A program made the position numbers and the translations under genes. DNA of 64,000 nt. Origin: Pseudomonas orientalis (GTDB lineage Bacteria > Pseudomonadota > Gammaproteobacteria > Pseudomonadales > Pseudomonadaceae). This document shows, in pieces, positions 51,444-60,762 of the stretch. The stretch spans positions 124,001 to 188,000 of the forward strand of contig NZ_JYLM01000008.1 in the NCBI RefSeq assembly GCF_001439815.1. Reading direction: 5' to 3'. Numbering within the stretch: the stretch's first letter is position 1; every line of letters begins with the position of its first letter. The notes beneath the pieces were generated by a model. It was not told the DNA's origin and searched no databases. It saw nothing but the letters and a program-made list of their open reading frames with translations.

Positions 51444-51538
51444 GAGCGAGCTTGCTCGCGAAGAACGCAAGTGCGCCGTGGAGTATCAGGAACCCCGCGT
51501 CACCATTAACGACCTTCGCGAGCAAGCTCGCTCCTACA
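51440..51538. repeat. REPIN, class B
   Basis: GTAGGAGCGAGCTTGCTCGC, a diverged spacer of about 50 bases and the inverse unit ending at 51538. Its first bases supply the stop codon of the GNAT gene. The second unit ends about 35 bases before tesB. Confidence 0.88.
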
Positions 51539-51571
51539 GGTAGATACCGTTTTGCTTTGAGGAGAGTTTCA

Positions 51572-52441
51572 ATGAGCCAAGTATTGGAAGATCTGGTGGA
51601 CTTGCTGACCCTGGAGCCGATCGAGGAAAACCTCTTTCGCGGCCGCAGCCAGGACCTGGGTTTTCGCCAACTGTTCGGTGGCCAGGTGCTCGGCCAGTCG
51701 CTGTCGGCGGCCAGCCAGACTGTAGAAGAAGCGCGTCACGTGCATTCCCTGCACGGTTATTTCCTGCGCCCTGGTGACGCAGCGCTGCCGGTGGTGTATT
51801 CGGTGGACCGCGTGCGCGACGGCGGCAGTTTCAGTACGCGCCGCGTCACCGCGATCCAGAAGGGCCACCCGATTTTTACCTGCACGACTTCGTTCCAGTA
51901 CGACGAAGAAGGCTTCGTGCACCAGACCACCATGCCCGTGGTGGTCGGTCCGGAGAACCTGCCGTCGGAGCTGGAACTGACCCAGCAGCGCGCGCACCTG
52001 ATCCCCGAGCACATGCGCGACAAGCTGCTGTGCCCCAAGCCCATCGAAGTGCGCCCGGTCACCGAAAAAGACCCGTTCAACCCGCAGCCGTCCGACCCGG
52101 TCAAGTACGTGTGGTTTCGCGCCGATGGCGCCCTGGCCGATGCGCCGGCATTGCATAAGTACCTGCTGGCCTACGCCTCGGACTTCGGCCTGCTGACCAC
52201 CTCGCTGCTGCCCCACGGCAAGACCGTGTGGCAGAAAGACATGCAGGTCGCCAGCCTCGACCACGCGCTGTGGTTTCACGCCGACCTGCGCGCCGATGAC
52301 TGGTTGCTGTATGCCATGGACAGCCCCTGGGCCGGCAATTCCCGTGGGTTTTCCCGTGGCAGCGTGTACAACCGCGCCGGGCAACTGGTGGCCTCGGTGA
52401 CCCAGGAAGGCTTGATCCGCCATCGCAAGGACTGGGCATGA
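51572..52441 (+). CDS. tesB: Acyl-CoA thioesterase II
   Basis: This 289-residue double-hotdog thioesterase resembles TesB. Landmarks are ENLFRGRSQDLGFRQLFGGQ, VLGQSLSAASQTVEEARHVH, HSLHGYFLRPGDAALPVVY, the mid-part ASDFGLLTTSLLPHGKTVW and the active-site region MQVASLDHALWFHADLRADD with YAMDSPWAGNSRGFSRG. It hydrolyses fatty acyl-CoAs. ATG 51572 has GAGGAGAG upstream. It is translationally coupled (ATGA) to the HAD hydrolase. Confidence 0.95.
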   Translation: MSQVLEDLVDLLTLEPIEENLFRGRSQDLGFRQLFGGQVLGQSLSAASQTVEEARHVHSLHGYFLRPGDAALPVVYSVDRVRDGGSFSTRRVTAIQKGHPIFTCTTSFQYDEEGFVHQTTMPVVVGPENLPSELELTQQRAHLIPEHMRDKLLCPKPIEVRPVTEKDPFNPQPSDPVKYVWFRADGALADAPALHKYLLAYASDFGLLTTSLLPHGKTVWQKDMQVASLDHALWFHADLRADDWLLYAMDSPWAGNSRGFSRGSVYNRAGQLVASVTQEGLIRHRKDWA

Positions 52442-53025
52442 GCCTGGCCGACGTCCGGCATTGGGTGTTTGACATGGACGGCACCCTCACGGTGGCGGTG
52501 CATGACTTTGCAGCCATCCGCATGGCGCTGGAAATTCCCGCCGAAGACGACATCCTCACGCACCTTGCCGCGTTGCCGGCGGATATCGCGGCGGCCAAAC
52601 ATGCCTGGCTGCTGGAGCATGAGCGCGAGCTGGCGCTGGGCTCGGTGGCCGCCGAGGGCGCGGTGGAACTGGTGCGTGAGCTGGCCGCACGCGGTTATCG
52701 CCTGGGGATTCTGACCCGCAATGCGCGGGAGCTGGCCCATATCACCCTGGAGGCGATTGGCCTGGCGGACTGCTTTGCCCTTGAGGACGTGCTGGGACGT
52801 GATGATGCGCCGCACAAGCCTGACCCGGGTGGGTTGCTGAAACTGGCGGCGGCCTGGGACGTGGCACCCGGCGAGATGGTGATGGTGGGGGATTATCGTT
52901 TTGACCTGGACTGTGGCCGGGCAGCGGGGACCAGGACCGTGTTGGTGAACCTGCCGGAAAACCCGTGGCCAGAGTTGGCGGATTGGCATGCCGAGGACTG
53001 TGCAGCGCTGCGCCGAATGATTTAA
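52438..53025 (+). CDS. HAD-family hydrolase
   Basis: This 195-residue HAD hydrolase has motif I VFDMDGTLTVAVHDF, motif II GILTRNAREL, a Lys in HKPDPGGLLKLA and motif IV MVGDYRFDLDCGRAAGTRTV. A small helical cap lies between motifs I and II. It is likely a phosphatase for a small metabolite; the substrate is not readable. Its ATG overlaps the tesB stop by four bases, so both are cotranslated. Confidence 0.9.
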   Translation: MSLADVRHWVFDMDGTLTVAVHDFAAIRMALEIPAEDDILTHLAALPADIAAAKHAWLLEHERELALGSVAAEGAVELVRELAARGYRLGILTRNARELAHITLEAIGLADCFALEDVLGRDDAPHKPDPGGLLKLAAAWDVAPGEMVMVGDYRFDLDCGRAAGTRTVLVNLPENPWPELADWHAEDCAALRRMI

Positions 53026-53042
53026 CCCAGGCAATAAAGATC

Positions 53043-53137
53043 AAATGTGGGAGGGGGCTTGCCCCCGATTGCAGTGTGTCAGCCAGTAATTATTTAGCTG
53101 ACACACCGCCATCGGGGGCAAGCCCCCTCCCACATTT
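53043..53137. repeat. REPIN, class A
   Basis: Inverted class A units with spacer GTGTGTCAGCCAGTAATT / TAGCTGACACACC. It lies between convergent genes, the HAD hydrolase and the secreted hydrolase. Confidence 0.9.
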
Positions 53138-53157
53138 TGATTGGGTTTCTTCAATGA

Positions 53158-54132
53158 TTATTGTGGAAACAATACCTTTTGCCCCTGCGGCGACGTAAAC
53201 ATCCTGTCCCCGTCATGCCCAACCCCCGGCACTTCCACCAGCCTGTGACCCAGCTGCGGATGCCGCTGCTTGAGGTAGTCGAAATAGTTGTGCCCGCGAA
53301 TCAGCCGATACGCGCCTTGGGTTTCGGCTTCGCAGCTTTTATCCAGCGCAGGATGGTTGGGATCGGTGTCCTGCTGGCCCAGCAGATAGGTGATGTCGCG
53401 TGACACATAGGCTTGCTCCAGTTGCTGGGCGCCTTGATCACCGACGTAATCCGGCAGGTGTTGCATGCCATATTTCCAGTCGTTGAAGCCTGGGCAACTG
53501 GCCGTATCGAACGGCACCGGCCGCTGCGGGCTGAAGTAGGCGTAGGACGATGGGTTGGCGACCACGTACCGCAGGCTGATGCCTTCGGTTTGCAGCAACG
53601 GATGGTCGTGGCCGGTAAGGGCGAAGCGTTGTACCACCTGGCCACCACCGGAATGCCCGGCGATGACGATTTCTTTCAGCGCCGGGAACAGTGTGCGGTT
53701 GCCCAAGTGCTTGATGATCTGGTCGAGGGCAGCGTAGGAACTGAGGTGGCCGGGGCCTGTGGAGGGTTCGCCGGCCATCCAGTCGTTACCCTTCCAACGC
53801 AATACCTGATCGTCCAAGTGGTTACGCTTCAGATCCGCTTGATTGAGAAACTGCGGCGCGATCACCAGCGTGTTGCCGCCAACCCCGGCATGGTTGGCGG
53901 CGTCGATGCCGCTTTGCAGGTAGGTCTGTGCATTGCGCAGGCGGCCATGCACGATGATCAGCGCACGAGTGACCTTGGGCAACGGCTGGCGCCAATCCTG
54001 GCTCAAGCCGAGGCTGAGGTCGCCGGCCTCCAGATGAAAACGATCGGGGCTGACCACCTTGACGCCGTGTTCGGTCGCCAGGGTGCAACAGGACACCAAC
54101 ACACCCAGCAGTAACCCCAATCGTTTATTCAT
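53158..54132 (-). CDS. Secreted alpha/beta-hydrolase-fold protein
   Basis: This 324-residue exported protein has a signal peptide (KRLGLLLGVLVSCCTLA). The hydrolase fold is seen in RALIIVHGRLRNAQTYLQSG (oxyanion strand), the nucleophile elbow VIAGHSGGGQVVQRFAL (Ser in G-H-S-G-G) and a late His in VEVPGVGHDGDRM. The Asp is probably in YLLGQQDTDPNHP. Substrate unknown; an esterase is plausible. It begins directly at the end of the upstream metallopeptidase gene (no gap), so the two form an operon. Confidence 0.85.
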   Translation of the reverse strand: MNKRLGLLLGVLVSCCTLATEHGVKVVSPDRFHLEAGDLSLGLSQDWRQPLPKVTRALIIVHGRLRNAQTYLQSGIDAANHAGVGGNTLVIAPQFLNQADLKRNHLDDQVLRWKGNDWMAGEPSTGPGHLSSYAALDQIIKHLGNRTLFPALKEIVIAGHSGGGQVVQRFALTGHDHPLLQTEGISLRYVVANPSSYAYFSPQRPVPFDTASCPGFNDWKYGMQHLPDYVGDQGAQQLEQAYVSRDITYLLGQQDTDPNHPALDKSCEAETQGAYRLIRGHNYFDYLKQRHPQLGHRLVEVPGVGHDGDRMFTSPQGQKVLFPQ

Positions 54133-55026
54133 TTAGAGACTCTTGGCATTAAAGGTATCGCACTGGGATATCTGCCCCTGGGCGAAGCCGGTCTTGAACC
54201 AGCGCACGCGCTGGGCCGAGGTGCCGTGGGTAAACGAGTCCGGCACGACGCGCCCCTGGCCCTGTTGCTGCAGGCGGTCATCGCCAATGGCGTTGGCGGC
54301 GTTCAGGGCTTCTTCGATATCGCCGGGCTCCAGCCAGTTCAGGCGTTTTTGTGCGCGGTTGGCCCACACGCCGGCAAAGCAGTCGGCCTGCAGTTCCTGG
54401 CGTACCAGCAGGCCACCGTCGCCTTCCATGGGGCGACCTTGCTGGCGCGCGGCCTGGATCTTCGACGAGATACCGAGCAGGGTTTGCACGTGATGCCCGA
54501 CTTCGTGGGCGATCACATACGCCTGGGCGAAATCGCCGGCGGCCTGGAAGCGTTGCGACATTTCCCGGAAGAAATCCAGGTCCAGGTATACCTGCTGATC
54601 CGCCGGGCAATAGAACGGGCCGCTGGCCGAAGTGGCGCCACCGCAGGCGGAGTTCACCCGGCCACGGAACAGGATCAGTTTGGGGTTCTTGTAGGCCAGG
54701 CCGTTTTCCTGGAAGACCTGGCCCCAGGTGTCTTCGGTGTCGCCCAGCACGGCGCGCACGAAGTCGGCCTGCTCATCATTGGCCGGTGGCGCTTGGCGCG
54801 ACTGTGGCTGCGAGCTGACCGACGGCGCCTGCTCCATCTGGCCGGTCAACTGGCCGAGGATCTGCATCGGGTCCTGGCCGGTGAGCCAGCCGATGCCGAC
54901 GATCAGCACGATGGCGGTCAGGCTCAGGCCCTTGCCGCCACCGAAGCGCATACCACCGCCACCGCCGCCGCTGTCATCGCGGGCATCGACCACGTTGTCG
55001 CTGCGTCGGCCTTTTTTCCATAGCAT
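54133..55026 (-). CDS. ypfJ: YpfJ-type membrane-anchored zinc metallopeptidase
   Basis: This 297-residue protein has a short cytoplasmic basic start (MLWKKGRRSDNVVDARDD), a Gly-rich linker, one membrane helix (GLSLTAIVLIVGIGWLTG), then a periplasmic neutral zinc metallopeptidase domain (YpfJ/KPN_02809 family). The zinc motif is HEVGHH in YVIAHEVGHHVQTLLG, with QELQADCFAGVWAN providing the third ligand. LLVRQELQADC and the C-terminal TSAQRVRWFKTGF are family marks. Its substrates are unknown. It precedes the secreted hydrolase gene. Confidence 0.92.
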   Translation of the reverse strand: MLWKKGRRSDNVVDARDDSGGGGGGMRFGGGKGLSLTAIVLIVGIGWLTGQDPMQILGQLTGQMEQAPSVSSQPQSRQAPPANDEQADFVRAVLGDTEDTWGQVFQENGLAYKNPKLILFRGRVNSACGGATSASGPFYCPADQQVYLDLDFFREMSQRFQAAGDFAQAYVIAHEVGHHVQTLLGISSKIQAARQQGRPMEGDGGLLVRQELQADCFAGVWANRAQKRLNWLEPGDIEEALNAANAIGDDRLQQQGQGRVVPDSFTHGTSAQRVRWFKTGFAQGQISQCDTFNAKSL

Positions 55027-55081
55027 GGGGCAATCCTCTTGTTAACGGTCCGGCAAAAATATGAAAGGAGTATGGTCGTAA

Positions 55082-55495
55082 TCAGCGGCAATAGCCTTCG
55101 CCGGGGGCGACAATCAGGCAGTCTTTTTTATCCGCCAGCCACTTCAGGCCAGTGGCTGCTCCGTCCCCGGCGCGCAGCACTTGGGGGCCGTCCGGACGGG
55201 TGAAGGCGATGCCGTCATCGGTTGCCTGGCCCTTGAACGTGCCGGAAGCATCCGCATCCAGGCCATATTGCATGGTCAGAAGGTAATGACCGCGGCCGAT
55301 GCTGTCGTCCTTGGCGATGTTCAGGTTCAAGCCTTCGACGCCGATCCACTTGCCGACCCATTTATCGGTAGGAGGGGTCTCGGGCACCAGGGTCGCCTGT
55401 ACGGAGGCGGGCGCAGGCTTCGGGGCTTCTTTTGGGGTCTTGTCGCAGGCAGAAAGCAGAGCCAGAGCAGACAGGGCAAACAGGATTTTTTTCAT
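55082..55495 (-). CDS. Small lipoprotein
   Basis: This 137-residue lipoprotein has a signal peptide and lipobox (MKKILFALSALALLSAC). A Pro/Ala-rich spacer is followed by a compact domain (WVGKWIGVEGLNLNIAKDD ... YLLTMQYGLDADASGTFKG) and a C-terminal pair of cysteines (KKDCLIVAPGEGYC), probably disulfide-bonded. It resembles small Pseudomonas envelope lipoproteins of unknown role. The 55 bases to ypfJ downstream suggest possible cotranscription. Confidence 0.82.
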   Translation of the reverse strand: MKKILFALSALALLSACDKTPKEAPKPAPASVQATLVPETPPTDKWVGKWIGVEGLNLNIAKDDSIGRGHYLLTMQYGLDADASGTFKGQATDDGIAFTRPDGPQVLRAGDGAATGLKWLADKKDCLIVAPGEGYCR

Positions 55496-55680
55496 AGCGG
55501 CAGGGCCTTGATTAAAAAGTGTGCAACGCCGGGGCATGCGTGCAGGGTTGGACTCAAATCTGCTGATTTAGTGCGCTGTTCGCCCGGTGTTTGGTTATGC
55601 TCTTGGGGCAGGTGCATGGTCGGCTGCTAGATTACTGGGTTGAGTGCAATCGCGTTCCCCTCGCCACACAAGAGAATTCA

Positions 55681-56559
55681 ATGACTGTCAGTACCCCGCT
55701 TTCCGGCGTCAACCATCCGTTCAAAGGCATCCTGCTGATTGTGCTGGCAACATTCCTGTTCTCCAGCCACGACGCCTTGTCCAAATACCTGGCCGGGTTC
55801 TACCCGATCGTGATGGTGGTATGGGCGCGGTACATGGTGCACACCTTGCTGATGGCGGGGATCTTCCTGCCCCAATCGGGCCTGCGCGTGCTGCGCAGCA
55901 AACGGCCGGGCATGCAGGTAGTGCGGGCGTTGTGCCTGTTGGGCACCAGCCTGTTCTTCACCACGGCGCTGCATTACATCCCGTTGGCCGAAGCCACGGC
56001 GGTGAACTTTCTCGCACCGATCCTGGTGACGGCGCTGTCGGTGCCCTTGCTTGGCGAGCACGTCACACGTGGCCAATGGCTGGCGGTGATCTGCGGGTTT
56101 GTCGGCGTGGTGATCATCATCCATCCGGGCGGTGAGCTGTTCACACCGGCGGTGCTGTTGCCGCTGTGCTCGGCGCTGTTCTTCTGTTTCTACCAATTGC
56201 TCACGCGCATTCTCAGCCAATACGACAGTCCCACCACCAGCAATTTTTTCGCCGGCCTGTGCAACACCTTGGTGATGAGTGCGATGGTGCCGTTCTTCTG
56301 GCAGGTGCCCACCCTGTGGCACGGCGCAATGATGCTGGCGCTGGGCACCTGCGGGATGACCGCACATTTGATGCTCACCCAGGCGTTCCGCTTCGCGGCG
56401 CCGGCCTTGCTGGCGCCGTTCGGCTATTGCCAGATCGTGTTTGCGGGGTTGTTGGGCTGGCTGGTGTTCAGCCATACCCCCGACATGACCACGGTGGTCG
56501 GCATCGGAGTGATCTGCATGAGCGGGTTGGCCGCTGCCTGGCAGCAGCGGCGTCGGTAA
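55681..56559 (+). CDS. EamA/DMT-family transporter
   Basis: This 292-residue membrane protein has ten predicted helices in two EamA repeats: KGILLIVLATFLFSSHDALS and AVLLPLCSALFFCFYQLLTR. FTTALHYIPLAEATAVNFLA is a typical helix-4 motif of this family. ATG 55681 is chosen; a 30-codon open extension upstream has no hydrophobic character. It converges with the MFS gene with only one base between the coding ends. The substrate is unknown. Confidence 0.88.
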   Translation: MTVSTPLSGVNHPFKGILLIVLATFLFSSHDALSKYLAGFYPIVMVVWARYMVHTLLMAGIFLPQSGLRVLRSKRPGMQVVRALCLLGTSLFFTTALHYIPLAEATAVNFLAPILVTALSVPLLGEHVTRGQWLAVICGFVGVVIIIHPGGELFTPAVLLPLCSALFFCFYQLLTRILSQYDSPTTSNFFAGLCNTLVMSAMVPFFWQVPTLWHGAMMLALGTCGMTAHLMLTQAFRFAAPALLAPFGYCQIVFAGLLGWLVFSHTPDMTTVVGIGVICMSGLAAAWQQRRR

Positions 56560-56560
56560 A

Positions 56561-57895
56561 TTAAACGTCTACCGTAGGAATCTTGCGCGGCGCCATGAAG
56601 TACATCCACACCAGTGCGATGAAATACATCGCCGGAATCAGGGTGAACAACAGTGTGTAGTTGTTGTGGGTCACGGTGAGGATGTGGCCGACGATCTGGG
56701 TCATGAACATGCCGCCGATGGCCGCGCACATGCCGCCGAAACCGAACACCGTGCTCATCATGTGTTTGGGCGTGTAGTCCATCACCAGGCTCCAGATGTT
56801 GGCGGTCCAGGCCTGGTGCGCGCCGATGGCCAGTGAGATGGCGAACACCGCGACCCACAACTGGCTGGAGCCGGCCGCCATGATCACGCCGACGATGCAG
56901 CAGGCAAACAACAGCATCGACAGCAGTCGCGCCTTGATCGAGTTCATCCCGCGCCCGATCAGGAACGAGGACAGGATGCCGCCGCCCACACTGCCGAAGT
57001 CGGCGGTCAGGTAGATGATGATCAGCGGAATGCCCATCTGCGTGACGTTGATGCCCAGGTTGTATTGCTGGTTCAGGAACGGCGGCAGCCAATACAGGTA
57101 GAACCAGAACACCGGGGCGGTCAGCGAGTAGGCCAGGGCGAAGGCCCAGGTGCCGCGCATGCGCAGGATACGGCTGAACGGCACGCGGGGTTGTTCCGGC
57201 TCGACTTCCTGTTGCACGTAGTCCAATTCGGATTGTTTAACGCTGGGGTGGTCTTCCGGGTTGTAGTACTTCAAGCCCCAAAGCACCAGCCAGATACCAC
57301 CGAGCGCCGACATGCACAGAAACGCCGCCTGCCAGCCCCACACGTGCAGGATCAACGGCAGCAGCATGGGCGTCATCATGGCGCCGACGTTGGTGCCGGC
57401 GTTGAAAATCCCTGTCGCCACTGCGCGCTCGCCGGCGGGGAACCAAAGGCGCGTGGTCTTCACACAGGCAGGGTAGTTGGCCGCTTCAGTCAGCCCGAGG
57501 ATGAACCGGCACACCATGAAGCCGACCGCCGACGTGGCCAGGCCGTGGGCACCGGTGGCCAGGCTCCACAACAGTACCGCGCAGAAAAACACGCGCTTGA
57601 CGCCCACCCGGTCTATCAAGCGGCCCTGCAGCACAAAGCCGATGGCATAGCCGACCTGGAACCAGAAGTTGATGTTGGCGTAGTCCATCGCCGTCCAGCT
57701 CATTTCCTTGGCCAGAATCGGTTGCATCACACCCAGGGCGGCGCGGTCGATGTAGTTGAGGGTGGTGGCGAAGAACACCAGGGCCAGCATGCCCCAGCGG
57801 GTTTTACCCACGGCCAGGGCGCCGCGGATCTTGTCGCCGATGCCGGCGTGCGGGGTGCCGGGGCGCGTGGCCAGGGCGGGATTTTGCAGAGGCAT
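56561..57895 (-). CDS. MFS transporter next to quiC, probable quinate/shikimate-type importer
   Basis: This 444-residue major-facilitator protein has twelve membrane segments and is of the anion:cation symporter type: FFATTLNYIDRAALGVMQPI, GRLIDRVGVKRVF (loop 2-3 motif), TEAANYPACVKTTRLWFPAGER and SLVMDYTPKHMMSTVFGFGG. It is divergent from quiC and shares regulatory sequence with it. From memory PA0241 beside PA0242 (QuiC1) is the counterpart. Import of quinate, shikimate or dehydroshikimate is inferred from context, not from sequence. Confidence 0.88.
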   Translation of the reverse strand: MPLQNPALATRPGTPHAGIGDKIRGALAVGKTRWGMLALVFFATTLNYIDRAALGVMQPILAKEMSWTAMDYANINFWFQVGYAIGFVLQGRLIDRVGVKRVFFCAVLLWSLATGAHGLATSAVGFMVCRFILGLTEAANYPACVKTTRLWFPAGERAVATGIFNAGTNVGAMMTPMLLPLILHVWGWQAAFLCMSALGGIWLVLWGLKYYNPEDHPSVKQSELDYVQQEVEPEQPRVPFSRILRMRGTWAFALAYSLTAPVFWFYLYWLPPFLNQQYNLGINVTQMGIPLIIIYLTADFGSVGGGILSSFLIGRGMNSIKARLLSMLLFACCIVGVIMAAGSSQLWVAVFAISLAIGAHQAWTANIWSLVMDYTPKHMMSTVFGFGGMCAAIGGMFMTQIVGHILTVTHNNYTLLFTLIPAMYFIALVWMYFMAPRKIPTVDV

Positions 57896-58001
57896 GAGGT
57901 CGTACCCGTTTTTGAAATTTTTATGGTGAGATCTGGGTCTTGGTGCAGGGTCGATGGTGCGCAGTGGTTAAAAAGTCGTCAATTCGCCAAAGGGGCATAG
58001 T

Positions 58002-58016
58002 GTTCGATAATCGCAC
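58002..58016. promoter_or_regulatory. Palindromic operator candidate, box 1 copy a
   Basis: GTTCGATAATCGCAC is an imperfect 7-1-7 palindrome between the MFS gene and quiC. A perfect version, GTTCGATTATCGAAC, lies upstream of aroQ (62253-62267). A shared regulator site is inferred; the TetR-type protein in the cluster is the obvious candidate. Confidence 0.5.
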
Positions 58017-58020
58017 TAAA

Positions 58021-58043
58021 AACTAACCGGTTCGTACATTTTA
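58021..58043 (+). promoter_or_regulatory. Conserved promoter box 2, quiC side
   Basis: This 23-base box reads ..TAACC-n5-GTACATTTTA in the direction of quiC and matches 18 of 23 positions of the box at 62206-62228 read toward aroQ. It could include the -10 region and/or a repressor site. Confidence 0.5.
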
Positions 58044-58105
58044 ATTGCCGCGTGTAGGCTGGGGGCGAATAATTTGCCACAAACAACAATTGCCGGGAGT
58101 GACCC

Positions 58106-60007
58106 ATGCAACGTTCCATCGCTACCGTGTCGTTGAGCGGCACCCTGCCGGAAAAGCTCGAAGCCATCGCCGCCGCCGGGTTTGATGGCGTTGAGATTTT
58201 CGAGAACGACCTGTTGTATTACGACGGCAGCCCGCGCGAAGTTAAACAAATGTGCGCCGACCTCGGTATCGCCATCACCCTGTTCCAGCCGTTCCGCGAC
58301 TTTGAGGGCTGCCGCCGCGACCGTCTGGCGCGCAACCTGGAACGCGCCGAGCGCAAGTTCGATTTGATGCAGGAGCTGGGCACCGACCTGGTACTGGTGT
58401 GCAGCAACGCTTCGGCCGACTGCGTGGGCGATGAACGCATCCTGCTCGATGACCTCGGCCTGCTGGCCGAACACGCCGGCCGCCGTGGCTTGAGAATCGG
58501 CTACGAAGCGCTGGCCTGGGGCAAGCATGTAAACACCTGGCAACAGGTGTGGAACCTGGTGCGCCAGGTGGACCACCCGAGCCTGGGCGTATTGCTCGAC
58601 AGTTTCCACACCTTGTCCCTCAAGGGCGATCCGAGTGCCATTGCCGAAATCCCGGGCGACAAAATTTTCTTCGTCCAAATGGCCGACGCGCCGATCCTGG
58701 CCATGGATGTGCTCGAATGGAGCCGGCACTTCCGCTGCTTTCCCGGCCAGGGCGAATTCGATCTGGCAGGCTTTCTTGCGCCGATAATCCAGAGCGGCTA
58801 CACCGGACCTTTGTCCCTGGAAATTTTCAACGACGGCTTTCGCGCCGCACCGACGCGGGCCAATGCGGCGGACGGTTTGCGCTCGTTGCTGTATCTGGAA
58901 GAGAAAACCCGTCAGCGCCTGGCCGTGCAGCAACCGGTCGCGCCTGTGGATAGCCTCTTCGAAACCCCGGCGGCCAGTGAATACGATGGCATCGAATTCC
59001 TCGAGTTTGCCGTGGATGAGAGCCTCGGCGCCAAGCTCACCCATTGGTTGGAACGCCTGGGCTTCACCAAGGCCGGCCAGCATCGCTCCAAGCATGTAAG
59101 CCTGCTGCGCCAGGGCGATATCAACCTGATCCTCAATTGCGAGCCCTATTCCTTCGCCCACAACTTTTTCGAGGCCCACGGGCCGTCGTTGTGCGCCATG
59201 GCGATGCGGGTCAAGGACAGCGCCAGGGCCTTGGAGCGAGCGGTGGCCTACAAGGGCCAGCCCTATCGCGGCCTGGTGGGGCCCAACGAACTGGAACTGG
59301 CCGCCGTGCGTGCGCCGGATGGCAGCCTGATCTACTTGGTGGACCAAAGCGAAGGCGGGCTCTACGACACCGATTTCAACCTGCAACCGGCGGCTGCCAG
59401 CAGTGGCGGCTTGCTGCGCATCGACCATATGGCCATGGCCCTGCCGGCCGACAGCCTCGACAGCTGGGTGCTGTTCTACAAGAGCCTGCTGGATTTCGAG
59501 GCCGACGACGAAGTGGTGCTGCCCGACCCCTACGGCCTGGTCAAAAGCCGCGCATTGCGCAGCCGCTGCAGTTCGATTCGCCTGCCGCTGAATATTTCCG
59601 AGAACCGTAATACGGCAATTTCCCACGCGTTATCGAGTTATCGCGGCTCTGGCGTGCACCACATTGCCTTCGATTGCGCGGATATTTTCGCCGAAGTGCG
59701 CCGGGCCAAGGAGGCTGGCGTGCCGCTGTTGGACATCCCGCTCAATTACTACGACGACCTGGCCGCGCGCTTTGATTTCGACGATGAGTTTCTCAGCGAA
59801 CTGGCGTACTACAACGTGCTGTACGACCGCGACGCCCAGGGCGGCGAGCTGTTTCATGTCTACACCGAAGCCTTCGAGGGCCGGTTTTTCTTTGAGATCA
59901 TCCAGCGCAAGAACGGCTATGCCGGCTACGGCGCGGCCAACGTGGCGGTGCGTCTGGCGGCGATGGCCAAGTCGCGCAGCGGTGCGGTGCGCCAGGCCCG
60001 TTTATAA
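58106..60007 (+). CDS. quiC: 3-dehydroshikimate dehydratase, bifunctional-fold QuiC
   Basis: QuiC converts 3-dehydroshikimate to protocatechuate, linking quinate/shikimate use to the beta-ketoadipate pathway. The 633-residue protein fuses an N-terminal sugar-phosphate-isomerase-like TIM barrel (SIATVSLSGTLPEKLEAIAA, GVEIFENDLLYY, VLLDSFHTLSLKGDP, PGDKIFFVQMADAP, SLEIFNDGFR) to a C-terminal VOC/hydroxyphenylpyruvate-dioxygenase-like half (EFLEFAVDESLGAKLTHWLE, IDHMAMALPADSL, GVHHIAFDCADIFAEV). The barrel is the active part in the Pseudomonas enzyme. The role of the second half is less certain. The GGGAGTG before ATG 58106 serves as ribosome site. Confidence 0.95.
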   Translation: MQRSIATVSLSGTLPEKLEAIAAAGFDGVEIFENDLLYYDGSPREVKQMCADLGIAITLFQPFRDFEGCRRDRLARNLERAERKFDLMQELGTDLVLVCSNASADCVGDERILLDDLGLLAEHAGRRGLRIGYEALAWGKHVNTWQQVWNLVRQVDHPSLGVLLDSFHTLSLKGDPSAIAEIPGDKIFFVQMADAPILAMDVLEWSRHFRCFPGQGEFDLAGFLAPIIQSGYTGPLSLEIFNDGFRAAPTRANAADGLRSLLYLEEKTRQRLAVQQPVAPVDSLFETPAASEYDGIEFLEFAVDESLGAKLTHWLERLGFTKAGQHRSKHVSLLRQGDINLILNCEPYSFAHNFFEAHGPSLCAMAMRVKDSARALERAVAYKGQPYRGLVGPNELELAAVRAPDGSLIYLVDQSEGGLYDTDFNLQPAAASSGGLLRIDHMAMALPADSLDSWVLFYKSLLDFEADDEVVLPDPYGLVKSRALRSRCSSIRLPLNISENRNTAISHALSSYRGSGVHHIAFDCADIFAEVRRAKEAGVPLLDIPLNYYDDLAARFDFDDEFLSELAYYNVLYDRDAQGGELFHVYTEAFEGRFFFEIIQRKNGYAGYGAANVAVRLAAMAKSRSGAVRQARL

Positions 60008-60082
60008 CGGCAGTTGGGGTGCTTCCTTCGGGGAGCGCCTCGGCCCATAATCGGGCCTGCATAAAAACGCCGTGAGCGCACC

Positions 60083-60748
60083 ATGACCCTGATTCCCGAT
60101 CTCTCTGCCGTGTCAGACGCACCGCGCAAGAGTCGCAAGAACAATCCGGAAAAGACCCGCGAGAATATTCTCCAGGAAGCCATTGTCGAGTTCGTTCAGC
60201 AGGGCCTGTCCGGTGCCCGCGTGGACGCCATCGCCGAGCGCATCCACACCTCCAAGCGCATGATCTATTACTACTTCGGCAGCAAGGAGCAGCTCTACGT
60301 CGAGGTGTTGGAGAAGCTCTACGGGGATATTCGCAACACCGAAACCCGCATGAACCTCACGGCCCTGGAACCGCGCGAAGCGATCCGCCGGCTGGTGGAG
60401 TTCACCTTCGACCACCATGACCAGAACGTGGATTTCGTGCGCATTGTCAGCATCGAAAATATCCACAACGCCGAGTATGTAAAACGCACCAGTACGATCA
60501 AGGACATGAACAGCAAAATCCTCGAGGGGCTCGGTGAGACCCTGCGTCGAGGCGCTGAGATGGGCCTGTTTCGTGAAGGGCTGGAGCCGCTGGATGTGCA
60601 CTTGTTGATCAACTCGTTCAGTTTTTACCGTGTATCCAACCGCCATACCTTCAGTGAGATTTTTCAGATCGAACTGTCGGATGAGGCGATCAAGCAGCGG
60701 CATCGCGAGATGATCTGCGAGTCGGTGTTGCGCTACCTGCAGGCTTGA
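60083..60748 (+). CDS. TetR-family regulator of the quinate cluster
   Basis: This 221-residue regulator has a TetR helix-turn-helix (ENILQEAIVEFVQQGLSGAR, VDAIAERIHTSKRMIYYYFG, SKEQLYVEVLEKLYG) and a C-terminal ligand domain (TFDHHDQNVDFVRIVSIEN). It follows quiC after 75 bases on the same strand. It is the best candidate to bind the duplicated boxes near quiC and aroQ and to respond to a pathway intermediate; that is inference from position. From memory PA0243 is the counterpart. Confidence 0.9.
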   Translation: MTLIPDLSAVSDAPRKSRKNNPEKTRENILQEAIVEFVQQGLSGARVDAIAERIHTSKRMIYYYFGSKEQLYVEVLEKLYGDIRNTETRMNLTALEPREAIRRLVEFTFDHHDQNVDFVRIVSIENIHNAEYVKRTSTIKDMNSKILEGLGETLRRGAEMGLFREGLEPLDVHLLINSFSFYRVSNRHTFSEIFQIELSDEAIKQRHREMICESVLRYLQA

Positions 60749-60762
60749 ATTCACCGGGGGAC

